NCBI GenBank assembly: GCA_017431145.1
Contig: JAFRLQ010000033.1
Location: forward strand, 1-64,000
Source of the DNA: Clostridia bacterium
Lineage (GTDB): Bacteria; Bacillota; Clostridia; Christensenellales; Maliibacteriaceae
Length of the DNA: 64,000 bases
Direction: 5' to 3'
The notes under the pieces were generated by a model. That model was not told the DNA's origin. It did no database searches and was given only the letters and a program-made list of their open reading frames with translations. The position numbers and the translations under genes were made by a program. Below are positions 50,790-59,975 of this stretch, piece by piece; position 1 is the first letter of the stretch; each line of letters begins with the position of its first letter.

Positions 50790-52553
50790 ATGGAGAGGAA
50801 TAAGAGAATTCGTATTGCTGCTCTTATGGCATTGTTTTTGATCGTACTGGCTGTAGGGATTGTGGCAATCATGCCTGCGCATCAGGTACATGCTGCTGAA
50901 GGCACGAGAGCAACGACCGAAGTGAAAGCATATCCCACCGAGTTTCTGAATGGGAAAAAGTATTTGGACGGATCACAAATGCAGCTTCTTTCAAGCAGCG
51001 GAGAAGTTCTGGAAGAATGGACAAGCAGTGCCGATGGACCGCATATCATTGAATATCCGCTGATTCTGGATGAAACATATGTCCTGCATCAGGTCACGGC
51101 TCCGGACGGTTATACTCAGGAGTACGAGGCAGATGAAGATTTAGGTATACCGGCCGGCAGCTTTGATGTGAATTATACGATCGGATACGATACGACATTT
51201 TATCTGACTGCAGATGCGGAAGGGAAGGAAACGGTTCATTATTCCTATTATCGCTATCTGTTCCGGAATAATTACGGAGAAAAAGTGTTTAGAGGAGTCT
51301 TTGAAGACAAATCGTCGGATCAGGTAATGGTCATCGACTATAGATCCCGTACGATGGAAATTGGAAAAGAAGTTCTTGGAAATGCCGGAGATACGGAGGA
51401 GTATTTTGAAATCATCCTTGAAATCCCGAGAGGTATTCCGGGACAGATCATGAAGGTGGATCTTTCCAATGCGGATTCATCAAAGAACCCTGCGACCATC
51501 ACGATCCCGGAAGACGGAGTTTTGAAGGCGTCTTTCTGGCTCAAAGACGGACAGTCGATCAAGCTGGATGGATTTCCGCTGTACGGCGGTGATTACTATA
51601 CTGTGTCAGAGAATAATGAAACGCTGAACGCTGAAGGATATATCACAAGGATCCTCGCGGCGGAAACCATGGATCAGGTCGAATCAGATTCGCTGATCAT
51701 ACAGGGAATCAATTTGATATCGAAGAATGAGCCTTCCAATTCTTCTCCGGTGGTTGTAGCCTGTTCCAACGGTATCCTTGATCGCTTCCTGGGATGGATT
51801 CCTGCGCAGGAAGTTTATGCCGCAGGTGAATCAACAGATCAGGAATCAACCATTCAGTATGAAGTAACCGAAAAAGCGATCGAGAATATGTCGGACTACG
51901 CAACGGAAGATATGTTTACAGTTGAAGATCCGGTCGTAGAGATAGAAGGCATAAGGAATCCTTTGTTGGAAACGCTTGGTTTTGTGCATGAATATGGGTA
52001 TTTCATCATTAATGATACTTTGTCAGACGGCAGCGGGACAAACCGCACGGTCTCTAAAGGGAGGTTTCCGGGAAGCTATGTATATCCGCGTGTTCCGTTG
52101 ATCAGTCTAGCTGAAAACGGTGTATTCGGTGATGCGCACATCCTTTTCATCAACAGACGCGACGGCGTGCCTGTTGAGAAACAGGACGAAGAAGGGGAGC
52201 TTCTTCCGGGAAGCAGTCTTCAGATCCTCGACGCGAGCGGAGAAGTGGTGCATGAGTTTACATCTACGGATAAGCCTGCGATGATCGTCGGACTTGCACC
52301 CGGAGACTACAAACTGCACGAGGTGAGTGCGCCTGCAGGTTATTTAACGGCAGAGGACGTCAGTTTCACAGTGGAGGACCTGGAAACGGTCGAAACGGTG
52401 ACGATGACTGACCCGAAGGATCCTTCCGCACCGCCGGAGGAAAAGGTCCCGGCTACTGGTGACCATATCGCGTTCCTGTTGCCGGTAGCGATGCTGATGG
52501 TTTCCGGAGTTGCTGTGACCCTTGCGCTGCGCCGCAGACAGAATAATGGATAA
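50790..52553 (+). CDS. sortase-anchored surface protein with CnaB-type domains, VPATG anchor
   Basis: 587 residues. Signal peptide (1-36, ending VHAA), CnaB/SpaA-like domain near 45-115 (YVLHQVTAPDGY), a central region with a DUF7601-like beta domain (about 185-285, EIGKEVLGNAGDTEEYFEI), and a C-terminal CnaB-type domain (about 455-545, YKLHEVSAPAGYLTAEDV). The sorting signal is VPATG (553-557), then a hydrophobic helix and RRRQNNG. It would be wall-linked or a pilin subunit. I start at the ATG at 50790 after AAAGGAGAGGA. A 130-bp AT-rich promoter region precedes it. No sortase nearby. Confidence 0.9.
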   Translation: MERNKRIRIAALMALFLIVLAVGIVAIMPAHQVHAAEGTRATTEVKAYPTEFLNGKKYLDGSQMQLLSSSGEVLEEWTSSADGPHIIEYPLILDETYVLHQVTAPDGYTQEYEADEDLGIPAGSFDVNYTIGYDTTFYLTADAEGKETVHYSYYRYLFRNNYGEKVFRGVFEDKSSDQVMVIDYRSRTMEIGKEVLGNAGDTEEYFEIILEIPRGIPGQIMKVDLSNADSSKNPATITIPEDGVLKASFWLKDGQSIKLDGFPLYGGDYYTVSENNETLNAEGYITRILAAETMDQVESDSLIIQGINLISKNEPSNSSPVVVACSNGILDRFLGWIPAQEVYAAGESTDQESTIQYEVTEKAIENMSDYATEDMFTVEDPVVEIEGIRNPLLETLGFVHEYGYFIINDTLSDGSGTNRTVSKGRFPGSYVYPRVPLISLAENGVFGDAHILFINRRDGVPVEKQDEEGELLPGSSLQILDASGEVVHEFTSTDKPAMIVGLAPGDYKLHEVSAPAGYLTAEDVSFTVEDLETVETVTMTDPKDPSAPPEEKVPATGDHIAFLLPVAMLMVSGVAVTLALRRRQNNG

Positions 52554-52571
52554 GCGCACAGAAGTGAAATC

Positions 52572-52604
52572 AAAAGCCATGCCTATACAGGTGTGGCTTT
52601 TTTT
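52572..52604 (+). terminator. intrinsic terminator
   Basis: AAAAGCCA and TGGCTTTT around a 14-base loop with further partial pairing, then a T7 tract. Confidence 0.8.
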
Positions 52605-52772
52605 CAAACCATCGCCGCCCGGTGAAAGGTCTGTGCCGGGGTGCTGCCGGAGAATACACCGCATGATGGCTTTTCAAGACTGTTTTTGTTATGAATCAAA
52701 ACAACGGTATGGTAGAATGTTTTAAAAGACGGAACGCACTCACTGATACCCATATGCATTTGGAGGAAAAAC

Positions 52773-55022
52773 ATGAATAGAGAGGATTTTAAAAACCCGC
52801 AGAGGGTAGCGGCTCTTGACGAGGCGCAGGTACCGCTCTGGTTCTGGAATGACGTCCTGACACCGGAGGAACTGGCCAGGCAGCTGAAACTGATGACGGA
52901 AGCAGGAATCAAATGCAATTCACCGCATGCGAGGACAGGCTTTCAGGGCGGTTATCTCGACGAGGCGTGGATGTCACATATCCAAACGGTACTTGCGTAC
53001 AAAAGGGAGAACAACGAGAAGGCCTGGCTGTATGACGAGTTCAACTGGCCGGCGGGAAGCGCGAACGGAGAAGTGCCGAAGCATGAGGAGTTCCGCGAAA
53101 AGTTTCTGACGCTTCAGGAATTCCATGTTCCGGCAAACACGAGATTCCGCAGACAGCCGGAGCAGATCTCAAACGCGGCTTCGTTCTCCATGGAAAATGA
53201 GGTTTTGAGTTTCGGAAAAAAGAAACATATTGATAATATCTTCCTGTTTGACGAAGAAACGATGGAGCCGTTGGATATCACGTTGTATCAGCCGGATGAC
53301 CTTTCAGGCGTACCGTATAATATGTCAGAGGGAGATTTTGAACTGTTCCGCAACCGTCCGACAATTGTCATCGAGGCGAAGATCTCGACGGAGATGACGA
53401 TGGGTGAGGGGATCCTGACACCGGATTATCTGAACGACGAGGCTACGAAGCATTTTCTGGATGTGACGTATGAAGCGTATTATAAAACGTTCCCCGATGA
53501 CTTCGGCACCGTCATCACAGCGAGTTTCAATGACGAGACGCGTTTCTGCCATGCGTTCCCGTGGACGCAGAAACTCCAGGAGGAATTCAAGAAGCGGTTC
53601 GGCTATGATCTCATTCCGCATCTGCCGGATCTGATTCTTCCCGGAGAGGAAGCGGGAAGGACGCGATGCCTTTATTTCGATCTTTTGGCGGAACTGTACA
53701 GAAAGAACTATCATAAGATGATCCGTGACTGGTGCGAGGCGCATCATATCGACTACGCACCGCATCTTCTGGGTGAAGAGACGATGGCGGGACAGGTCCG
53801 GTTCTCCGGCGAATACATGCGCCAGACACGCGAGGTCTCGCGGCCGTGCGTCGATCATCTGGGAAGAGGGATCGGGAGCCTGAACCTTCGCTATGCGGCT
53901 TCCGCGGCGGAACTGTATGGAAAGAAAGGCCTTGCATGCGAGACGTTTGCAGCCTGCGGATGGGAACTGACCTACGAGGAATACCGCCGCATGACGCTGT
54001 GGCTCTTCTCGCAGGGTGTCAAAACGCTGGTCAATCACGGATTCTTTTATTCGACGGAAGGGATCCGGGCGCACGACTGGCCGCCTTCCGAGTTCTTCCA
54101 GTGGCAGGGCTGGCCGAGAATGGGAGAGGCGAACGCCATGACGAGACGGCTTTACGGCATGCTTGTGGACGCGACACGCCTTTCCGATGTGCTCGTCTAT
54201 CATCCGACGGAGACGTACTGGCTGCATTATCTGGCGGATCAGGGATTCAAACACGGCTATCATATGGGCGCACTGGTCAAAGACGAGACAGCGATGCGGA
54301 TCGACAGGGATGAGCAGATCCTTTTGAACACGATGCAGCAGGAGAACAGGGATTTCACCATGTTCTGCAGTGATGCAGCGGATCAGTTTGAGGTCCGGGA
54401 CGGAAAACTTGTCCAGAAAACGACCGGGCAGAGCTTTTCCGTGTTCGTGGTGCCGTTCTGTGAGGTCATGCCTGTCGAAAGTGCGAAACTGCTTCTGGAC
54501 TTCACAAAAGCCGGAGGAACGGTCCTCTTTGTGCAGTCGGTCCCGCATCTTGGAATGATGAAACAGGACGATGAAACGGTCTGTCAAATCATGGAGGAGA
54601 TGCTGAAAGAGGAATCTGTCTGCGTGATCGAAGATTTTGATGTGAATGCCATCATCGACAGGATCAGTGAGAAAGCACCGATGCGGCTTCGGATCCTGAG
54701 CGGAAACGGGACATGCAAAAAGAATAAGCTGCACTATCCCGCATGGGTGATCGATCCCTATATGCATACAGGCGAAAACATGACGGGGATCTCCTGGTCG
54801 GCCTGGAGGGAAGAAGATGAGACACGGTATCTTATCATCAATTACGGCGACCGGAAAGAAAGCATTGCCGTCAGGTGTATTGCTTCTGTTATCCCTCAGA
54901 TCTGGGATCCTGTTACCGGAGAGGTATGGGACGCGGATGTGACACTTGCGGACAGTCAGAAATTTGAAGTGAAGGTGGATGTGGAACCCGGATGCGGTCT
55001 TTTCCTGATCGCGAAGGAATAA
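52773..55022 (+). CDS. GH106-like glycoside hydrolase (alpha-L-rhamnosidase type)
   Basis: 749 residues, without signal peptide, so cytosolic. The N-terminus (PLWFWNDVLTPEELARQL) and WLYDEFNWPAG are typical of the GH106-type rhamnosidase family and its relatives, as is the NHGFFYS ... DWPPSEFFQW block. The catalytic acid cannot be assigned with certainty. It probably cleaves rhamnose or a related deoxysugar from imported plant or exopolysaccharide fragments. Shorter than typical GH106 enzymes (about 1000 residues), lacking the C-terminal beta domains. GGAGG before the ATG; monocistronic. Confidence 0.78.
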   Translation: MNREDFKNPQRVAALDEAQVPLWFWNDVLTPEELARQLKLMTEAGIKCNSPHARTGFQGGYLDEAWMSHIQTVLAYKRENNEKAWLYDEFNWPAGSANGEVPKHEEFREKFLTLQEFHVPANTRFRRQPEQISNAASFSMENEVLSFGKKKHIDNIFLFDEETMEPLDITLYQPDDLSGVPYNMSEGDFELFRNRPTIVIEAKISTEMTMGEGILTPDYLNDEATKHFLDVTYEAYYKTFPDDFGTVITASFNDETRFCHAFPWTQKLQEEFKKRFGYDLIPHLPDLILPGEEAGRTRCLYFDLLAELYRKNYHKMIRDWCEAHHIDYAPHLLGEETMAGQVRFSGEYMRQTREVSRPCVDHLGRGIGSLNLRYAASAAELYGKKGLACETFAACGWELTYEEYRRMTLWLFSQGVKTLVNHGFFYSTEGIRAHDWPPSEFFQWQGWPRMGEANAMTRRLYGMLVDATRLSDVLVYHPTETYWLHYLADQGFKHGYHMGALVKDETAMRIDRDEQILLNTMQQENRDFTMFCSDAADQFEVRDGKLVQKTTGQSFSVFVVPFCEVMPVESAKLLLDFTKAGGTVLFVQSVPHLGMMKQDDETVCQIMEEMLKEESVCVIEDFDVNAIIDRISEKAPMRLRILSGNGTCKKNKLHYPAWVIDPYMHTGENMTGISWSAWREEDETRYLIINYGDRKESIAVRCIASVIPQIWDPVTGEVWDADVTLADSQKFEVKVDVEPGCGLFLIAKE

Positions 55023-55043
55023 GTGAACAAGCAAAACGGAGTC

Positions 55044-55070
55044 CCTGCCGGAAACGGCAGGGGTTCTGTT
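55044..55070 (+). terminator. intrinsic terminator
   Basis: CCCTGCCG, four-base GAAA loop, CGGCAGGG, then GTTCTGTT. Confidence 0.8.
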
Positions 55071-55223
55071 ATGGGAAATGCGTAAACCTTAGTAATGCAG
55101 TTCTGAAAAGCTCGGTACAGGCGGGAAACCCGGCATTCATTCACTTCATATCGATATACAGGAAAGTATGTTTCGCAATATAATAAAGACAGAAAGAAAT
55201 CGTGAGGGAAAGGAGACCGTTTC

Positions 55224-55886
55224 ATGATGTACGCTCTGATACCTGCCTGTATCTGTCTCGCAGCGGTGTTTCTCTGGCGGGAAAGCAAAAAGGACTACGT
55301 TACCGCGGCCGTTCTGAAGGGACTGGCGTCAGCCTGCTTTGTCGTTCTGGGGTTCCTGCTCGCCGGCGGGACTGGGAAGGCGAAACTGATCGTTGCCGGT
55401 CTTGTTCTGGGATGCATCGCGGATGTGCTGCTGAACCTGCGCTATGTGTTCGCGAAAAAGGGACAGATCGTTTTTCTTGCCGGGATCGCTGTCTTTCTGG
55501 GCGGGCATATCCTTTATCTGATCGCCGCCATGCAGGGGACCGGGTACTGGTGGATCTGTATCCTTGCCGCCGCTGTTCTGACTGCGCTTCTCATGTGGCA
55601 GCTTTTCAAACGCATCACTGCCAAGAAGGCGTTCAAGATCTTCGGAGTGGTCTATATCGGCGCGATCATGCTGCTGAACTGCGTCGCGGCTGCCAATCTG
55701 ATCGCATCACCGGGTGCGCATACAGCGTTCTTTGCTGCCGGTTCGTTCCTGTTCCTGATCAGCGACATTATCCTGATCCTGAACACTTTCGGGAAAGAGA
55801 CGAAACAGAGTCTGCGTATCGCCAATATCGGTCTGTACTATGCCGGTCAGATCCTGATCGCGTTGAGCCTGCTGTTTCTGACATGA
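55224..55886 (+). CDS. YhhN-family membrane protein (lysoplasmalogenase-like)
   Basis: 220 residues with about eight membrane helices. YhhN/TMEM86 features: CIADVLLNL (acidic pair in helix 3), FLGGHILYL (His in helix 4) and FLFLISDIILILN (Asp in helix 7). Relatives hydrolyse the vinyl-ether bond of lysoplasmalogens; anaerobic Bacillota make plasmalogens, so the role is plausible but unproven. ATG 55224 after AAAGGAG. The lipoprotein gene that follows at 85 bp may be co-transcribed. Confidence 0.8.
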   Translation: MMYALIPACICLAAVFLWRESKKDYVTAAVLKGLASACFVVLGFLLAGGTGKAKLIVAGLVLGCIADVLLNLRYVFAKKGQIVFLAGIAVFLGGHILYLIAAMQGTGYWWICILAAAVLTALLMWQLFKRITAKKAFKIFGVVYIGAIMLLNCVAAANLIASPGAHTAFFAAGSFLFLISDIILILNTFGKETKQSLRIANIGLYYAGQILIALSLLFLT

Positions 55887-55970
55887 AAAAACAGGCTACG
55901 GATACTTGACAGTCCGTGTCGGGAAAGACAGAATACGCTTGAAAACACCCGGAAAGGAGAGACGTGCGAA

Positions 55971-56555
55971 ATGAAAAAAACACTTACGGTCCTGCTGTTC
56001 TGCGCGCTTGTGCTGGTGATGTTCACCGGATGCGGAAAGAAAGTGCAGGAAGTGGAGGAAGCTGTGGAGGAAGCGGCGCAGCAGGTGGAAGAGGTCGCTG
56101 AAACGGTGGAAGCAGAAGTGGAAGAAGCCGTAGAGGAAGTGGAGCAGGCAGTGGAAGAGGTCACGGAACCCGCTCCCGAACTTACGACCGAATTTGAACC
56201 CATCGAATACCACGGCCGCGTCGTGGAGTATGATCACTGCGAGCTTGCGGAAGACGATGACGGTGAGTTCCAGTTCCTTGTCTATTTCAAATACACAAAC
56301 AACGGCGACAAGGCGCAGTCCTTCAGCATGGGCCTGGATGTGCAGGTTTACAGTGAAGGCGAGGAAGTAGAGGAGGTATGGCCTCCGGTCAATGACGAAG
56401 CCATCGACCGTTATGATGCCGAGATCGAGGTCGGCGAAACGGTGCTGGTCGCAAACGCGTATGAGTATCCGTCCAGCTTCCCTGTCACGATCAAAGTGGA
56501 TCCCTGGTATGACGTGGGCGACGTGCCGCTGATGGAGATCGTGGTCGAGCCGTAA
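55971..56555 (+). CDS. lipoprotein with Glu/Val coiled coil and DUF5067-like domain
   Basis: 194 residues. Lipobox FTGCGKK places the lipidated Cys at about 21. Residues 24-65 are an extremely acidic heptad-type repeat (EEAVEEVEQAVEEV-like), predicted as coiled coil. Residues 70-194 form an Ig-like domain with NNGDKAQSF typical of DUF5067. No enzymatic motif. Terminator downstream. Confidence 0.78.
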   Translation: MKKTLTVLLFCALVLVMFTGCGKKVQEVEEAVEEAAQQVEEVAETVEAEVEEAVEEVEQAVEEVTEPAPELTTEFEPIEYHGRVVEYDHCELAEDDDGEFQFLVYFKYTNNGDKAQSFSMGLDVQVYSEGEEVEEVWPPVNDEAIDRYDAEIEVGETVLVANAYEYPSSFPVTIKVDPWYDVGDVPLMEIVVEP

Positions 56556-56575
56556 AAAAGAACAACAATGATGAA

Positions 56576-56603
56576 GAAAGAGCACAGACTGTGCTCTTTT
56601 TTG
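56576..56603 (+). terminator. intrinsic terminator
   Basis: AAAGAGCACA and TGTGCTCTTTTTT with a very short loop. Confidence 0.85.
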
Positions 56604-56671
56604 TGTAAAAAGATGCCGCATGGCTGGATTTGAAGAGGGACCATGCGGCGTTGGAAAAGGGAAAAGTATGA

Positions 56672-57562
56672 TCAGTTGTTTCGTTTATCGCCCCAGAAGA
56701 ACACGGCGATGGTGCCGGGGCCGGTATGCGCGCCGATCGTGGCGCCGATGGGGAAGATCTGCACTTTGCCGTCCTTCAGTTTCGGGAAAGCTTCCTCGAT
56801 CAGACGCGCGGTGAGCGCGGTGTCCTCATCGATCATGGAGTGGCTGATGTAACAGGCGCCGGAATAATTCTCGCGGTCCTGCGCGAACTCCTTCATCTTC
56901 TGGACTGCGCGGCGGATGGCTTTCTTTCTGCCGGGCATTTTCTCTCTTGGCGTGAGGCGTCCTTTGTAGTCGACGTTGAGCAGGGGGCAGATCTTCAGAA
57001 GCTGCCCGACGAATCCCTCCGCCTTGGTGATGCGGCCGCCGCGGATATAGAAGGTCAGATCCGTGGAGAAGAACCAGTGGTGCAGGTTCAGCTTGTGATC
57101 CTCGACCCACACATGCAGTTCCTCCAGACTCATGCCTTCGTCTCTTCTGTCTGCCATTGCGGTCATGATGAGGCCGTAACCGCTGGAGGCTGCGAGGGAA
57201 TCGACGACATAGAGCTTGCGGTCGGGATACTTCTCCTTCAGCTCATCCCGCGCGGCGCAGGCGGAGTTGTACGCGCCTGAGATCCCGCTGGAAAGAGAGA
57301 CATGGATGACATCCTTTCCCTCACGGAGAAAGGATTCGAAGTATTCCAGAAATTCGCCCATGGAAGGCTGTGAGGTCTTCGTCTGCGCGCCGTCGATCAT
57401 CATCTGAAACAGTTTTTCGGAAGGCAGGGAAAGACCCATGTCGTCAGGGTAGGTGGTTTCATCCACGAGCACATGGAAATTGATAAAGGAAAGATCCCGC
57501 TCCTGCATGATCGTGCGGTCCAGATCGCAGGAAGAACAGCAGGAAATAATGTAATCGCTCAT
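56672..57562 (-). CDS. DegV-family fatty-acid-binding protein
   Basis: 296 residues. Typical features: KTSQPSMGEF (about 62-71), VIHVSLSSGISGAYNSA (ligand-binding serine, about 85-101), RGGRITKAEGF, and the C-terminal IGATIGAHTGPGTIAVFF. DegV proteins bind a fatty acid; some (FakB) present it to a fatty-acid kinase for phospholipid synthesis. No kinase gene is nearby. The ATG follows GGAG. Divergent from the gluconate operon. Confidence 0.93.
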   Translation of the reverse strand: MSDYIISCCSSCDLDRTIMQERDLSFINFHVLVDETTYPDDMGLSLPSEKLFQMMIDGAQTKTSQPSMGEFLEYFESFLREGKDVIHVSLSSGISGAYNSACAARDELKEKYPDRKLYVVDSLAASSGYGLIMTAMADRRDEGMSLEELHVWVEDHKLNLHHWFFSTDLTFYIRGGRITKAEGFVGQLLKICPLLNVDYKGRLTPREKMPGRKKAIRRAVQKMKEFAQDRENYSGACYISHSMIDEDTALTARLIEEAFPKLKDGKVQIFPIGATIGAHTGPGTIAVFFWGDKRNN

Positions 57563-57723
57563 AATTCAAAACTCCATAAAATGTAATATGGAATATTATA
57601 TCATGGAACACAGGGAAATACTACTGATACGGAAGGTTTCTGCGAAGAAAAGAGAAAAAGGGAAAAAGCGCATAATTCACTGCGCCAAAAGGGCGGGAAC
57701 GGGCGAAAAGAAGTGCTTCCGCC

Positions 57724-57774
57724 TTGTTTCCGAGGCCTGTCTGGGGTACAATAATAGGCGGACAAAACGTCCGC
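57724..57774 (+). promoter_or_regulatory. promoter and operator-like hairpin of the hexonate operon
   Basis: TTGTTT (57724-57729), 17-bp spacer, TACAAT (57747-57752). Just downstream GCGGAC-aaaac-GTCCGC (57758-57774) is a palindrome covering the expected transcription start, a likely operator. A second hairpin, CCGGAGC/GCTCCGG, lies at 57792-57810 in the leader. Confidence 0.7.
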
Positions 57775-57834
57775 ATGACAACAAAAAACAGCCGGAGCGA
57801 AGGGCTCCGGGTGAGATCAGACAGGAGGATCACA

Positions 57835-58596
57835 ATGAGCAGTATCTTTGATATCTCAGGCAAAAAGGCAATCGTGACCGGCGCCGCGCAGGGCCTTGGA
57901 AACGGCATGGCGGCGGGCCTCATGAAAGAGGGCGTGGAAGTCGTTCTTTTCGACATCAACCCCAAGGTGAAGGACGTGGCGGAAGGCTTCGTGAACGACG
58001 GCTACAAATGCCACGCTGTCGTCGTGAATCTGGGCGACCAGGCAGACCGCGAGCGTGCGTTCGACGAGGCGCTTGAGATGCTGGGCGGCAGACTGGATAT
58101 CATCGTGACCGCGGCTGGGATCCAGAGAAGACATAAGAGCGAGGAGTTCCCGCTGGAAGACTGGAACCTGGTGCTGAACGTCAACCTGACCGCAGTGTTC
58201 GCACTGGATCAGCTGGCGGCGCGCGTCATGCTCAAACAGGGCAGCGGCAAGATCATCAACATCGCGTCCATGCTGAGCTATTTCGGCGGTTTCACCGTTC
58301 CCGCATACGCGGCGAGCAAGGGCGGCGTCGCGCAGATCACCAAGGCGTTCGCCAACGAGTGGGCGAGCAAGGGCATCAACGTCAACGCGATCGCTCCCGG
58401 CTATATGGCCACCGAGATGAACGTTGCGCTGATCAACGACGAGGTCCGCAACACCGAGATCCTCTCCAGGATCCCCGCAAAGCGCTGGGGCACGCCTGAG
58501 GATGTGGCGGGTGTCGCGTGCTTCCTGGCCTCTCCGGCTTCGGATTACCTCAACGGCGCGATCATCCCATGTGACGGAGGATACCTGAGCAGATGA
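57835..58596 (+). CDS. SDR oxidoreductase, gluconate 5-dehydrogenase/KduD-like
   Basis: 253 residues. TGAAQGLG (about 15-22), catalytic Ser in NIASMLSYFGG and YAASKGG, and APGYMATEMN near the C-terminus, the pattern of KduD and 5-keto-gluconate reductases. It would interconvert a keto-sugar acid and its alcohol form (for example 5-keto-D-gluconate and D-gluconate) with NAD(P)H. First gene of the operon; the stop overlaps the next start (ATGA). AGGAGG before the ATG. Confidence 0.85.
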   Translation: MSSIFDISGKKAIVTGAAQGLGNGMAAGLMKEGVEVVLFDINPKVKDVAEGFVNDGYKCHAVVVNLGDQADRERAFDEALEMLGGRLDIIVTAAGIQRRHKSEEFPLEDWNLVLNVNLTAVFALDQLAARVMLKQGSGKIINIASMLSYFGGFTVPAYAASKGGVAQITKAFANEWASKGINVNAIAPGYMATEMNVALINDEVRNTEILSRIPAKRWGTPEDVAGVACFLASPASDYLNGAIIPCDGGYLSR

Positions 58597-59975
58597 GTCA
58601 GTGCCAGATCGGAGTTTTCGGCCTTGGCGTCATGGGCAGTTCATTGGCGGAGAATTTTCTCCGCCATGGTTTTACTGTTGCGCTTTACAGCCGTGAACAG
58701 AGCGAACGAGAACGCTTTGCGAAAAGAGATGTTTCCGGTTATGAGATGACAGGTGACCTGTCATCTTTTGTTGCGCATTTGCAGAAGCCGCGCAGGATCA
58801 TCATGATGATCACGGCGGGGCCAGCCGTTGACGCGGTGATGCAGAGCCTGAAGCCCCTTCTTGAGGAAGGAGATATCCTGGTGGACGGAGGAAACTCCTA
58901 CTACGAGGATACGAACAGAAGAACAGAGGAATACGCGGCGGCCGGTCTGCATTTCGTGGGCATGGGCGTGTCCGGCGGTGAGGAAGGCGCGCTTCACGGC
59001 CCCAGTCTCATGGTAGGCGGGTCTGACGAGGCGTATGAAGTGCTGGAGCCGTATCTGACTGCGATCGCGGCGAAGGCGGGAGACACCGTCTGCTGCGGGC
59101 ACGTGGGCACGCGTGGCGCGGGACACTACGTCAAGATGGTCCACAACGGGATCGAATACGGCGTGATGGAGCTCATCGCGGAAGTCTGGCAGATGATGCA
59201 TCAGGGCCTCGGGATCGCGCAGGAGGACATTGCGGAGTTCTTCGACAGCATGTCCGGGACGCGTCTGGATTCCTATCTCGCGGAGATCGCGGCAAAGGTG
59301 CTGCGCTATCTGGACGAGGACGAGCTTCCCCTGATCGAGAAGATCCGGCCGGTCGCCATGCAGAAGGGGACCGGAAAATGGACGTCGCTTGAGAGCATCG
59401 ACCGCGGTGTCTATCTGCCGACGATCATCGAGTCCGCGTCGATCCGCGCTTTCTCCCAGCACAGGGAGGAATATAAGGGATACGGCAAGGGAAAAACACG
59501 TCCCGCATTCCAGGATCCTTCCTATGATTCCATGCGCAACGCCTTGTATCTGGGCACGCTGATCTGCTACGCGCAGGGTCTCAGCCTCATCAGAAAGGCG
59601 TCGCAGGACCTCGGGTTCGATATCCCGATGGCCCAGACGGTCTCTCTTTGGAAAGGCGGCTGTATCATCCGCTCCAGGATGCTGCAGGATATCGAGGCGG
59701 CCTATCTGAACGAGCCGGAGACGGAGAATCTGCTCTTTGCAGCGCCGTTCAGAGGCTTAAAGAACGAGCGCGCGGATATGGGACGACTGGCGCGTGTCGC
59801 CATCGAGGCGCACATTCCGGTGCCCGCCTTCGCATCCGCAGTGACCTATTACGACGCATGCATGGCGCCGGAGCTTCCGCTTGCCATGGTGCAGGCGCTG
59901 CGCGACTGTTTCGGCGCGCACACCTATGAGCGCAAAGACAGGGAAGGAGCGTTCCATACGTTATGGGAGAAGTAA
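58593..59975 (+). CDS. gnd: 6-phosphogluconate dehydrogenase, decarboxylating
   Basis: 460 residues. Converts 6-phosphogluconate to ribulose 5-phosphate with NADP+/NAD+. Visible: GLGVMGSSLAENF (nucleotide binding, 9-21), VDGGNSYYEDT, the active-site KMVHNGIEYG (K181), GTGKWTS and the C-terminal substrate residues. Full length for the long form. It overlaps the SDR gene by 4 bp and the kinase gene by 13 bp, indicating tight translational coupling. This copy probably serves gluconate breakdown. Confidence 0.95.
   Translation: MSQCQIGVFGLGVMGSSLAENFLRHGFTVALYSREQSERERFAKRDVSGYEMTGDLSSFVAHLQKPRRIIMMITAGPAVDAVMQSLKPLLEEGDILVDGGNSYYEDTNRRTEEYAAAGLHFVGMGVSGGEEGALHGPSLMVGGSDEAYEVLEPYLTAIAAKAGDTVCCGHVGTRGAGHYVKMVHNGIEYGVMELIAEVWQMMHQGLGIAQEDIAEFFDSMSGTRLDSYLAEIAAKVLRYLDEDELPLIEKIRPVAMQKGTGKWTSLESIDRGVYLPTIIESASIRAFSQHREEYKGYGKGKTRPAFQDPSYDSMRNALYLGTLICYAQGLSLIRKASQDLGFDIPMAQTVSLWKGGCIIRSRMLQDIEAAYLNEPETENLLFAAPFRGLKNERADMGRLARVAIEAHIPVPAFASAVTYYDACMAPELPLAMVQALRDCFGAHTYERKDREGAFHTLWEK

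Noticed and set aside
52773-55022. Beta-galactosidase-type assignment for the glycosidase
   Set aside because: The N-terminal FWNDxLTPEEL and DEFNWPAG features fit GH106-like enzymes better than GH2 or GH42.
53325-55034. 569-codon minus-strand frame
   Set aside because: Antisense to the GH106-like gene; no recognisable domain.
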